A stretch of 64,000 nucleotides of DNA from positions 1-64,000 of the forward strand of contig CP133187.1 of assembly GCA_030913685.1 (NCBI GenBank). Reading direction: 5' to 3'. Position 1 is the stretch's first letter. Every line of letters starts with the position of its first letter. The stretch is from Oscillospiraceae bacterium MB24-C1. GTDB lineage: Bacteria > Bacillota > Clostridia > Oscillospirales > Ruminococcaceae. The translations under genes were made by a program, and so were the position numbers. Below are positions 52,454-61,004 of the stretch, piece after piece. The notes under the pieces were generated by a model. The model saw only the letters and a list, made by a program, of their open reading frames with translations, did no database searches and was not told the origin of the DNA.

Positions 52454-53092
52454 ATGAAAACACAGAAAAAACCACCAATCTATTTACAGGTGGCTTACGA
52501 TATTGCTTCAAAAATTGCGACGGGCGTGTTGGCCGAACAAGAACGGTTTTCGGGTCGCTCGCTTATGAGCTCGCAGTATGGCGTTTCGCCCGAGACAATC
52601 CGGCGTGCATTGCGGTTGCTTTCGGATATGGGCATTATTACGATACAGGAGAATGTTGGCTCACAGGTACTCTCAAAACGGCGCGCGATGGAATATGTTG
52701 AGCATTATGAGATGGGACGTGACCTGCTGAAACTTAAATGCGAGCTTAATCAAATGATGACACAGCGTAGACAGATTGACGAGCGCATTAGTGATATTAT
52801 TGGGCAGATTACCGATCTTTCAGACCGGTTTCGCAACAGTGACCGTCTGAGAACCTATAAATTTGTGGTAGATGAGGAGGCCGAGATTGAAGGGAAGAGT
52901 ATCTTTAATATAGGCTTTAGAAAAAATACGGGCGCGACCATTGTGGCTGTACAGCGAGGCGATGAAATTATGTTGTCGCCCAAGCCGCAAACAGTGTTGA
53001 AAAATCAGGATGTACTAGTGATCGCCTGTGATGTAACCAGTGTTGATGGGGTTGCGAGTTTTATTAGCGCAAAAAAGCAACCAAAAGATTGA
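52454..53092 (+). CDS. GntR-family regulator with RCK_C (TrkA-C) domain, BusR-like
   Basis: ATG at 52454 after GGGAGAAAA; 212 residues. A GntR winged helix at about 8-78 (PIYLQVAYDIASKIATGVLA, MSSQYGVSPETIRRALRLLS) is followed by a coiled coil at about 85-135 (LKLKCELNQMMTQRRQIDER). An RCK_C domain follows at about 140-208 (EGKSIFNIGFRKNTGATIVA, LKNQDVLVIACD). This domain order is that of BusR, the c-di-AMP-sensing repressor of betaine uptake in Streptococcus and Lactococcus. Directly downstream is a betaine-type ABC importer, as for BusR. Control by c-di-AMP is therefore likely but inferred. Confidence 0.88.
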   Translation: MKTQKKPPIYLQVAYDIASKIATGVLAEQERFSGRSLMSSQYGVSPETIRRALRLLSDMGIITIQENVGSQVLSKRRAMEYVEHYEMGRDLLKLKCELNQMMTQRRQIDERISDIIGQITDLSDRFRNSDRLRTYKFVVDEEAEIEGKSIFNIGFRKNTGATIVAVQRGDEIMLSPKPQTVLKNQDVLVIACDVTSVDGVASFISAKKQPKD

Positions 53093-53155
53093 TGTACGTC
53101 GTTTCGCTACGACTTGTGAAAGCTTTCTGCTATCATAGGATCGTAGTATTGGTCA

Positions 53156-53189
53156 AGTGACAACTTGCTAATAAAAATAAGTTGTCACT
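53156..53189 (+). promoter_or_regulatory. Operator-like inverted repeat before the betaine importer
   Basis: AGTGACAACTT, 12 bases, AAGTTGTCACT: eleven-base perfect arms, ending nine bases before the ribosome site. No T-run follows, so it is more an operator than a terminator. Probable target of the GntR/RCK_C protein. Confidence 0.65.
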
Positions 53190-53214
53190 ATTGAAAGAAG
53201 GAAGGGGAAATTGT

Positions 53215-55080
53215 ATGAAGAAAACCGTTTCGGCGGCGTTGGCTTTGCTTTGTGTATTAGCTGGTTTAACCGGCTGTGGTAGTAAGCCCGCGCAGAAAAA
53301 CATTGCGTTCGCCGATGTGGGGTGGGATTCTATTCGCCTACATAATGCTGTTGCGAGTCTGATTGCCACGACTGTCTTTGGCTACGACAGTACCAATGAG
53401 GTCTCGGGAAGCTCTACAATTGCGCACGAGGCACTGCTAAAAGGCGAGATAGAAGTACATATGGAAATATGGACCGATAACCTTGCTGTGTATGATTCCG
53501 ACCTTGAAGATGGCCGCTTTCAAGAGATGGGCGTCAATTTTGATGACAATGCGCAGGGTTTATATGTGCCCCGATATGTTATAGAGGGTGATGCAGAGAG
53601 GGGAATAGCCCCTGTGGCACCCAATTTGCGAACCGTTAAAGACTTGAAGGATTATGCTTCGGTTTTTAAGGACAGTGAGGACCCCAGCAAAGGACGCATT
53701 TATGGTGGTTTGCCTGGCTGGGAGGTTGACAACATCATGCACCAAAAATATCTGGCTTATGGTTTGGATGAAAATTATAACTATTTTCGTCCCGGAACCG
53801 ATGCCGCTATGAGCGCCGAGTTGATCGGAGCCTACGATAAGGGACAGCCTATTGTTGCTTATTACTGGGAACCGACCTGGCTTTTAGGTAAGTATGATTT
53901 TGTTTTGCTCGAGGACGAGCCCTATGATCCGGCTTTATATAATCAGGGCTTGACGGAATGTCCTTCGGTAACGATAACTGTTGGCACCAGTAACCAATTT
54001 GCGGAAAATAATCCTGATTTCTGCACTTTTTTAAGAAATTATCATACAACCAGTGCGTTAATCTCTGAAGCACTTGCTTATATGCAGGAGACACAAGCTG
54101 ATTATGAAACGGCTGCCCGCTGGATGATGACAACCCATCCTGAGCTGTTGGATGAATGGCTGACAGCGCAACAGGCTACCGAAATGAAGCAGGCGCTCGG
54201 CATGGAAAATGTGGCCAAGAAAATTAATCCGCTGGTCGATTTTCCGTTTACGGTACCGGTCAATACCGAGGCGATTGACAACGCAGTCCGAGGCTTCTCG
54301 GTGCGTCACAGCGCCGGTTTTGAAGCGGTAAAAAATGGGCTCACTGCTATGGTTGGTTTTATTCGCAACGTGTTAAACCTATTGCCTTGGTGGCTGTTGG
54401 TTGGTTTGGTATTTTTCCTAGGCAGAGCTACCTCCGGCAATTGGGTCAAGGGTCTTATTTACGCTATCATGCTCTTTTTAATTGGCATGTTTGGCTTGTG
54501 GAGCTTGACGCTTGAAACGCTTGCTATCGTCATGACTGGCGTAATATGGTCGCTCTTAATAGGGTTACCCATCGGTGTGCTGATTTCTGGCTCGAAAAGG
54601 GCTAACCGTATCATCCGGCCCGTGCTGGATACCATGCAGACCATGCCGGTCTTTGTCTATCTCATCCCAGCGGTAATGTTCTTTGGTATGGGTTCGGCAC
54701 CGGCGGTTATCGCAACGGTTATTTATGCGGTGGTGCCGGTTATACGGCTGACCAGTCTGGGTATCCGACAGGTTGATCGTGAAGTGGTCGAGGCGGCAAT
54801 ATCCTTTGGCTCCACCCGCATGCAGGCACTATTTAAGGTTCAAATTCCACAGGCGCTACCCACGATTATGACTGGCATCAACCAGACGATGATGATGGCG
54901 ATGGCAATGGTGGTTACCTGCTCAATGATCGGCGCACAGGGCATCGGCAACGAAGTGCTTATTGCCGTCAACCGAACAGAAATTTCACGCGGTTTAATAA
55001 ACGGTATAGCGGTTGTCATTCTGGCCGTGTTGATGGATCGCCTTACCCAGGGTTGGTTTTCGAAGGGGGGTAAGCAGTGA
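53215..55080 (+). CDS. Betaine-type ABC importer: substrate-binding protein fused in front of the permease
   Basis: ATG at 53215 has GAAGGAAGGGGAAA upstream; an earlier in-frame codon does not. 621 residues. Lipoprotein signal with lipobox LTGC at about residues 20-23. An OpuAC/ProX-type binding domain covers about 35-370 (GWDSIRLHNAVASLIATTVF, LLKGEIEVHMEIWTDN, VAYYWEPTWLLGKYDFV). An OpuAB/ProW-type permease of about 220 residues follows, with LLIGLPIGVLISGSKRANRI, MPVFVYLIPAVMFFGMGSAP and the EAA loop EVVEAAISFGSTRMQALFKV. In OpuABC/BusAB fusions the permease comes first; here the order is reversed. The stop overlaps the ATPase start. Confidence 0.92.
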   Translation: MKKTVSAALALLCVLAGLTGCGSKPAQKNIAFADVGWDSIRLHNAVASLIATTVFGYDSTNEVSGSSTIAHEALLKGEIEVHMEIWTDNLAVYDSDLEDGRFQEMGVNFDDNAQGLYVPRYVIEGDAERGIAPVAPNLRTVKDLKDYASVFKDSEDPSKGRIYGGLPGWEVDNIMHQKYLAYGLDENYNYFRPGTDAAMSAELIGAYDKGQPIVAYYWEPTWLLGKYDFVLLEDEPYDPALYNQGLTECPSVTITVGTSNQFAENNPDFCTFLRNYHTTSALISEALAYMQETQADYETAARWMMTTHPELLDEWLTAQQATEMKQALGMENVAKKINPLVDFPFTVPVNTEAIDNAVRGFSVRHSAGFEAVKNGLTAMVGFIRNVLNLLPWWLLVGLVFFLGRATSGNWVKGLIYAIMLFLIGMFGLWSLTLETLAIVMTGVIWSLLIGLPIGVLISGSKRANRIIRPVLDTMQTMPVFVYLIPAVMFFGMGSAPAVIATVIYAVVPVIRLTSLGIRQVDREVVEAAISFGSTRMQALFKVQIPQALPTIMTGINQTMMMAMAMVVTCSMIGAQGIGNEVLIAVNRTEISRGLINGIAVVILAVLMDRLTQGWFSKGGKQ

Positions 55081-56258
55081 TGACTGGTGAAATGATTATT
55101 TCAATTAAAAATGTTTATAAGCTTTATGGTAATAATCGTGCTGAAGCGGTTGCCATGCTAAACTCCGGCGCGGATAAAGATGGCGTTTATCGCAAAACCG
55201 GTGTTACTGCGGCGCTTTCGGATATAAACCTGGATATCAAGCGCGGTGAGATATTTGTTGTGATAGGGCTTTCTGGGTCTGGTAAATCGACGCTACTACG
55301 TTGTTTAAACCGTCTGCACCGGCCGACTTCAGGCAGCATCAGCTTTGAAGGTGCCGAGCTGGGTAACATGAACAAGTCAGAGTTGCTTGAGTTGCGGCGC
55401 AATAAGATCTCGATGGTGTTTCAATCCTTTGGCCTTATGGATCATCGCGACGTTCTGGGCAATGTCGCCTACGGATTGGAAGTTAGAGGCATGTCGAAGG
55501 TTGATCGAGAAAAGAAGGCCATGGAACTGATCTCAATGGTTGGTTTAGACGGTTGGGAAAATAAAAACTGCAACCAGCTTTCGGGTGGTATGCGTCAGCG
55601 CGTGGGTATTGCGCGTGCGCTGGCAAATGACCCTGAGGTGCTGCTCATGGATGAGCCCTTTTCCGCGCTGGATCCGCTTGTGCGCCGCGACATGCAGTTT
55701 GAATTGTTGTCCTTGCAGAGAAAGCTTAAAAAGACGGTGGTGTTTGTCACGCATGATATTGACGAGGCCTTCAAGCTGGGCGACACTGTTGCCATTATGC
55801 GCGATGGTAAAATCATTCAGGTTGGTACGCCCGAGCAAATGAGTTCAAACCCTGCCGACGATTATGTGCGTGATTTTATAGGTGCAGCCGACAAGACCAA
55901 GGTGTTAACTGTTAAAAATATCATGATAACGCCCAGTTGTCTGATGCGCGGCAGTGATGGTGCCGAGCATGCTATAAGAGAAATGCGCAAGAACGCGCTG
56001 TCGACGGTCTACGTTGTTGATGACGACCTACGTTTAGAGGGCGTCCTGACTATCTCAGAAGCGATTCGCGCTCTACGTGAAGGGCTTTCGGTTGGGCAAG
56101 TGATGGCACACAATGTTGAAACAACGACGGAGGACACGTTGGTAGCCGATATTCTCCCCATTGCCGCGGAAACGCAGTATCCGATTGCTGTAATGGACAG
56201 TGAGAACCATCTTCGTGGAATTGTAACAAAGGCGAGTGTACTTTCATCGCTGATTTAA
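55080..56258 (+). CDS. Betaine-type ABC importer ATPase with CBS domains (OpuA/ProV type)
   Basis: ATG at 55080 overlaps the stop of the fused permease (TGATG); a GTG three bases earlier is possible. About 392 residues. Walker A GLSGSGKST, Q-loop VFQSFGLMDH, signature LSGGMRQRVG and Walker B VLLMDEPFSALDP. Two CBS domains follow from about residue 275 (VKNIMITPSCLMRGSDGAEH; TVYVVDDDLRLEGVLTISEA; PIAVMDSENHLRGIVTKASV). In OpuA CBS pairs sense ionic strength or c-di-AMP. With the fused partner it forms a two-gene importer for glycine betaine or a similar osmolyte. Confidence 0.94.
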   Translation: MTGEMIISIKNVYKLYGNNRAEAVAMLNSGADKDGVYRKTGVTAALSDINLDIKRGEIFVVIGLSGSGKSTLLRCLNRLHRPTSGSISFEGAELGNMNKSELLELRRNKISMVFQSFGLMDHRDVLGNVAYGLEVRGMSKVDREKKAMELISMVGLDGWENKNCNQLSGGMRQRVGIARALANDPEVLLMDEPFSALDPLVRRDMQFELLSLQRKLKKTVVFVTHDIDEAFKLGDTVAIMRDGKIIQVGTPEQMSSNPADDYVRDFIGAADKTKVLTVKNIMITPSCLMRGSDGAEHAIREMRKNALSTVYVVDDDLRLEGVLTISEAIRALREGLSVGQVMAHNVETTTEDTLVADILPIAAETQYPIAVMDSENHLRGIVTKASVLSSLI

Positions 56259-56277
56259 AAAGACTTTTATGTGTTAT

Positions 56278-56312
56278 CCTAGGCTGCGTATACTTATGAT
56301 ATGCAGCCTAGG
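56278..56312 (+). terminator. Hairpin after the betaine importer
   Basis: CCTAGGCTGCGTAT and ATATGCAGCCTAGG, 12-14 base stem. The next 180 bases contain no gene. Confidence 0.65.
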
Positions 56313-56497
56313 CATAGCATAAAAGGGTATCATCGTCAATGTGGTAAGGTGCGCTTATTTAATCATATGCGTAGCAATTTTGCACTCTTAGGCGTGACTT
56401 TACTGCTAGTTTGGGTGGTGTTCATTTGACTTTATAACGCTATTGTCATTCCATATAGAATTTAAGCAAGAAAAAACAAAAAAAGTCTAAAAAGGTA

Positions 56498-56526
56498 TTG
56501 ATTATTGGGTTTTAATATGCTATTAT
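56498..56526 (+). promoter_or_regulatory. Promoter of tRNA-Ala
   Basis: TTGATT, 17 bases, TATTAT, about 50 bases before the tRNA. Confidence 0.65.
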
Positions 56527-56580
56527 ATAAAACGTCGCTGAGAGACAAGATGTATGGAAAAGCGGCAGGCAATTGAATAT

Positions 56581-56656
<76 letters not shown>

Positions 56657-57207
56657 TATCATTTAGAATACGAACTTCATCCGCTTGGGTGGGGTTCGTT
56701 TTCTTAATGCCATGCTCCACCATAAGAAAACCGCTTGGGAATCACATTCTCAGGCGGTTGCATTTTGTCTTGTACTGCCAAAGTATCTTGTTTTCTAACA
56801 GCATTTCTAACACCTTGAAAATACCTACCTCATACTGTTTGCTAGCATGTCCGCCATATGCTTCTTACTGTCACGTCAAGATGGGAGTAGATATTGGCGG
56901 TCATTTTAATATCGAATGTCCAATTTAATGGCCCATTGAAAATCAGACAGAAATGCCTATCAAAAAGTGAGACCAAGGCTGAAAGAAATTTTACATCATT
57001 ATTTAGCCAATGTATGGTCAATCGGGCTGTGCTTTGCGCAAAAAACGGAATTTGCGCCGAAGCGTAAATTCCGTTTTTGACAGAACGGGCCTTATCTAAC
57101 GTTAGAAAAAGGAAGTATATCAGCGGGTATACATTGATTTGCGCTTCGCACCCTTGCAATTTGTCAGGGTCTTTTTCGCGTGTCCCCTCTAAGACTGTTT
57201 AAGCTGA
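56657..57207. other. Intergenic region with three hairpins
   Basis: GAACTTCATCC/GGGTGGGGTTC then TTTTCTT (56669-56703) is the tRNA-Ala terminator. AACCGC..GCGGTT with inner GGGAATCACATTCTC (56729-56759) is a second hairpin. AAAAACGGAATTTGCG/CGTAAATTCCGTTTTT (57041-57078) is a long symmetric hairpin with A- and T-runs. No gene with a ribosome site is seen. Confidence 0.6.
57041..57078. terminator. Bidirectional terminator
   Basis: AAAAACGGAATTTGCG pairs with CGTAAATTCCGTTTTT, with one mismatch. The A-run and T-run on the two sides make it work in both directions, including for the minus-strand genes at 57-58 kb. Confidence 0.75.
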
Positions 57208-57753
57208 TTACGGAGCGATGGTTATCGGCGCTGTTTTAACATAAGGCGCAGCACCAAGCGCCACGAACGTCTGAATCGCCTCGAGTGCTTTGAGCTTTGT
57301 CATGGTGGTAACAAAATTGTCAAAAGAGCCCACGGATTGACCCTCTGGTAGGGATACGTTCTGGAGCTCAACAGCTCCTTGAAAACGAAATACCTTACAA
57401 TGCAGGTTCTCAATATCGACATCGTCCGGAAGCGTGAGCTTCTGGTAAGTGAAGTCACTGTCAAATCGGAATTCATATTCGAGTTTGAAATCGATATCTG
57501 GGTGAGGAGCTGAACCTATCTGGACGGTAAAATCTTCCTGGACTATGAACTCAACGTGAGCCGTCACCTGGCCGTATGATTCTGATAGTTCGCAACTGAC
57601 GACGGCAACGGTTGCATTATCACCAATAATTTGCGAACTTGCAGAGAATGTCACACCTGCGGGTGCTGTGATCACAACATCCTCAATTGTTTCTGATGCG
57701 TAGAATATTTCATCAGCCCAAACCTTATCGATATATACTTTCTCGAGTTTCAT
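57208..57753 (-). CDS. Unknown protein, paralog of the next gene
   Basis: ATG at 57751-57753 has AAGGAG eight bases ahead; an ATG six bases earlier is too close to the site. 181 residues (MKLEKVYIDKVWADEIFYAS). It is rich in beta strands, with no signal and no membrane helix. Three stretches match the next gene in order: VYIDKVWADEIFY/ILVDKIICDEYFR, VEFIVQEDFTV/IELFIQKELLI and LHCKVFRFQGAVE/LECRVIDISKLKD. The fold recalls SPOCS/DUF3794-type spore-coat domains, but this is only a guess from strand pattern and the spore-forming context. Confidence 0.65.
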   Translation of the reverse strand: MKLEKVYIDKVWADEIFYASETIEDVVITAPAGVTFSASSQIIGDNATVAVVSCELSESYGQVTAHVEFIVQEDFTVQIGSAPHPDIDFKLEYEFRFDSDFTYQKLTLPDDVDIENLHCKVFRFQGAVELQNVSLPEGQSVGSFDNFVTTMTKLKALEAIQTFVALGAAPYVKTAPITIAP

Positions 57754-57918
57754 AAACATGGCTCCTTTTTTGTATTTATAATCATACGCTAGATTAGGAT
57801 AGGTTTTTTGCGCTCTGGCGTCTGATTATGTAATTATGCTGATTTTTGTGCTTTGTTTATGAACTCAAAATCTGCAACTGGATTATTACTTAAACAGACT
57901 AAACTGTTTCATTGCCTT

Positions 57919-58509
57919 TTAGCAACTCAGGTGACCAAAACAGCAAGTGGAAAGAGATGTTGGGGGCGGGCAAATCGATACCGGGTAGCAAATCGGTTTA
58001 GGAGGGCAAGGAGGACAAACCGGCACCGAAAGCCGCCTTTTGTGAACAAGCATTAGATGCAGTTTTATTTTCAACAATTCATCAAATGAAGCACTTGTTG
58101 TTTCTGAAGAGGGATAGAGTGTAACCAAGTCCTTAAGTTTAGATATATCAATGACTCGGCACTCAAGACCATGCAACAGGTGTGGGTCTATTTCGCACAG
58201 TTTACTGGGCATACACTCTTTGAAGCACACCGTTTTGGTAACCCTGAATCCAAATTCCAAAGGAATTTCTCGAAAATCTGGCGTGCTTATCAGCAGTTCT
58301 TTTTGAATAAATAATTCAATTCTGGCACATATGCTATTTTCAGCTATATTAATGATGGGTGTGCATTCTATAACAGCAATTTCCACAGTTCCGCTAACGG
58401 TGCTTTTTTCAGGAATTATAATGTTGCTAATTTCTATATTTTTATCGTAATTTGATATACGAAAATATTCATCACAAATGATTTTATCTACCAATATTTC
58501 TTCACACAT
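57919..58509 (-). CDS. Unknown protein with Cys/Pro-rich tail, paralog of the previous gene
   Basis: ATG at 58507-58509 with AGGGAG ten bases ahead (a TTG two codons earlier is possible). 196 residues. The first 130 residues follow the paralog; the last 35 are a cysteine- and proline-rich tail (VCPPCPPKPICYPVSICPPP, then CCFGHLSC). Such tails cross-link or bind metal in coat and surface proteins. The tail is missing from the paralog. The 165-base gap between the two genes has no terminator, so they may be co-transcribed. Confidence 0.62.
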   Translation of the reverse strand: MCEEILVDKIICDEYFRISNYDKNIEISNIIIPEKSTVSGTVEIAVIECTPIINIAENSICARIELFIQKELLISTPDFREIPLEFGFRVTKTVCFKECMPSKLCEIDPHLLHGLECRVIDISKLKDLVTLYPSSETTSASFDELLKIKLHLMLVHKRRLSVPVCPPCPPKPICYPVSICPPPTSLSTCCFGHLSC

Positions 58510-59149
58510 ACGCAAATCACTCCCTTCTTTTGCTAATCAGATTTTTCTTGTGACTCTCTATAATTCATTATATACTTTTGCCTCTTTATATGTACCCTCA
58601 TGTTTGTGATAACATTGCAATACCATGGTAGAAAACTTTAACCTGCCTGTTTGCAGTTTGTAAATATCATCGAGTTTTCGCTTAAAAGCTTTCTAAGTGG
58701 CAGGTTATTCCCATTGAAATTGCGTATATTGCCACCACAACGTGATATATAACTTCAAGCTGTCTAAAATACCGCTTGTGCTATTCTTGTAGTGTGGTTT
58801 AGCGCACACGCTCAATCGTATCCACCAAAGGCGGAGGATAACTTCGCGAAGGGTTCGCTTTCTTGTTAAAATATCAAAATATAAACCGCATTGTCGTCAG
58901 AAAATCTGATTTCAATGCGGTTATTTACTGAAACTTATATTGTTATTTTTAAAATGTACTTTGCATTGTGGTGAAATGCCCTGATGAGGTATAACTTTAC
59001 CATGATCTAAAAGCACATAGCTTCGGCCAACTTCTTAGGGTGACGTGTGCTATAACTTCCAAAAGAGCACTGGTGCACATATCGGTAAATATTTTTAAAG
59101 GCGATGCCTGAAGTACTCACCGACAAAAGGAAGATTTTAAGTTAATACA
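58510..59149. other. Intergenic region without a recognisable gene
   Basis: AT-rich, with one clear hairpin AACCGCATTG/CAATGCGGTT at 58884-58922, which has an inner AGAAAATCT loop stem, and no ribosome site followed by an open frame. Confidence 0.5.
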
Positions 59150-60847
59150 TTATACTGTTTCAGGTACCTTTAGGATAGCACCTTTGTCAGCTGAGGTGAC
59201 CAGTGCCGCATATTTTGCCAGCGCCGGTGTACGTGGCTTGATAAGGGGCTTGACCTTTGCCAGACGTTCGGCTAGCACTTCTGGTGGAACATCCAGATCG
59301 AGTCGGCGATTTGGAATGTCGATAATAATTTTATCCCCCTCTTCTACGGCCGAAATCGGACCACCGGCAGCAGCTTCGGGTGAGATATGTCCGATGCAAG
59401 GGCCACGGGTAGAGCCGGAAAACCGACCATCGGTCACCAGTGCACAACTTTCGTCCATGCCTCTGCCCACCAATAGCGAGGTCACCATGTGCATCTCGCG
59501 CATACCAGGGCCACCCTTTGGGCCTTCGTACCGGATGACAACGACATCGCCTTCATGTATGTGCCCACCGGAGACAGCTTCACCGGCTTCTTCCATCGAG
59601 TTAAACACGCGGGCCCTACCTGTAAACTGATACATTGAGGGTTTGACACCGGATTTTTTAACCACTGCGCCGTCTGGAGCCAGGCTGCCGTATAAAACTG
59701 CAATACCACCTTCCGAATTTTTCGGAGATGCAATGGGGAAGATAACGTCATTTTCCATTAGTTCAATCTTTTTGATGTTTTCGTGAACTGTTTTGCCGGT
59801 TACAGTTAGGTGATTCGGGTCGAGCTTGTTTTCAATCGCCTTTAACACCGCGGGCACACCCCCGTTTTCGTGCAGTGCCGACAACGGATATTTGCCAGAG
59901 GGTTTGATGTTGCAGATATAAGGCACATTACGGCTAATCAGGTCAAAATCGGTAAGGCTCAGCGGGATTTTAGCTTCATTCGCAATCGACATGAGGTGCA
60001 GCACAGTGTTGGTAGAAGCGCCCATTGCCATAACGGCGCGGATGCCGTTAAGAATTGCTTCACGCGTTAGAATTTTGCTGACAGTTAATTCTTCCTTTAT
60101 CATCTGAACAACGCGCGCCCCCGACTGCTTGGCATATCGCCGTTTCTCGGAGGAAATTGCTAGTGCGGTGCTGCAATAAGGGAGGGTAAAGCCCAGAATT
60201 TCGGTCAGACATCCCATAGAATTAGCTGTACCCATCATCGAACAAGTGCCATAGGTGGGCAGCGCGCGCTTTTCAATTTCCAGTAGGTCTTCCAGCGAAA
60301 GTTTACCGGTCTGATATCGGCCGATCTGTTCACGCATGTCCGATAGGGTAATAACCTCAATATCCTTGTAACTGCCTGCCATCATAGGGCCGGCGGGTAC
60401 AATAATGGTAGGAATATTGACGCGGGCGGCCGCCATGAGCATACCGGGTACGATTTTATCACAGCCGGGCAGCATGACCATCGCATCAAACTGGTGGGCT
60501 TCAATCATCATTTCAATGGCATCTGCAATGTTTTCGCGGCTGGGTAGCGGATAACTCATGCCCCGGTGCCCCTGACACAGGCCGTCACACAGGGCGATGG
60601 TGTTGAACTCACGGGGGATGCCCCCCGCCTGATAGATGCCCTGCTTAACATAGTCCGCAATTTCTCTGAGGTGAATGTGCCCGGGTACCACTTCAGTAAA
60701 AGAATTGACCACTGCAATCAGCGGTTTACGCAGATCGTTGGTATCCAGCCCCATGCTGTAAAGCAGCGCACGATGGGCCGAGCGTTCCATTCCGTTGGTC
60801 AATATGCCACTTTTATAATCGCTGTAATGCAGCTTGTTGTCATCCAT
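59150..60847 (-). CDS. ilvD: Dihydroxy-acid dehydratase family protein (IlvD/Edd)
   Basis: ATG at 60845-60847 (MDDNKLHYSDYKSGILTNGM) after GGGAGG; 565 residues, intact. Fe-S and active-site motifs: [33 protein letters not shown] and YGTCSMMGTANSM; C-terminal DGRFSGSTRGPCIGHISPEA. It dehydrates 2,3-dihydroxy acids to 2-oxoacids, as in valine and isoleucine synthesis. The third motif differs from the [13 protein letters not shown] of standard IlvD, so a sugar-acid or other dihydroxy-acid substrate is possible. It is transcribed alone, divergently from a LysR gene, which also suggests an inducible catabolic role. Confidence 0.85.
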   Translation of the reverse strand: MDDNKLHYSDYKSGILTNGMERSAHRALLYSMGLDTNDLRKPLIAVVNSFTEVVPGHIHLREIADYVKQGIYQAGGIPREFNTIALCDGLCQGHRGMSYPLPSRENIADAIEMMIEAHQFDAMVMLPGCDKIVPGMLMAAARVNIPTIIVPAGPMMAGSYKDIEVITLSDMREQIGRYQTGKLSLEDLLEIEKRALPTYGTCSMMGTANSMGCLTEILGFTLPYCSTALAISSEKRRYAKQSGARVVQMIKEELTVSKILTREAILNGIRAVMAMGASTNTVLHLMSIANEAKIPLSLTDFDLISRNVPYICNIKPSGKYPLSALHENGGVPAVLKAIENKLDPNHLTVTGKTVHENIKKIELMENDVIFPIASPKNSEGGIAVLYGSLAPDGAVVKKSGVKPSMYQFTGRARVFNSMEEAGEAVSGGHIHEGDVVVIRYEGPKGGPGMREMHMVTSLLVGRGMDESCALVTDGRFSGSTRGPCIGHISPEAAAGGPISAVEEGDKIIIDIPNRRLDLDVPPEVLAERLAKVKPLIKPRTPALAKYAALVTSADKGAILKVPETV

Positions 60848-60913
60848 ATGTATAGCCTCCCACATCTTGTTTTCAAGTTAACTATAGCTCAAACAAAACA
60901 CAATATCAAACAA

Positions 60914-60932
60914 GTGCTTATTTAATGAGCAC
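60914..60932. promoter_or_regulatory. LysR-type binding site candidate
   Basis: GTGCT-TATTTAATG-AGCAC fits the T-N11-A rule with five-base arms, in the divergent region between ilvD and the LysR gene. Confidence 0.5.
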
Positions 60933-61004
60933 AAGAAAAATATTGTTTTTTATAGTGCGCTTTGCTATTATTATGGTATAGGTAATTATAAGCGAGGAAA
61001 ATCT

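Noticed and set aside
57853-58056. Small + strand frame opposite the Cys/Pro-rich tail
   Set aside because: It overlaps the better supported minus-strand gene and lacks a ribosome site.
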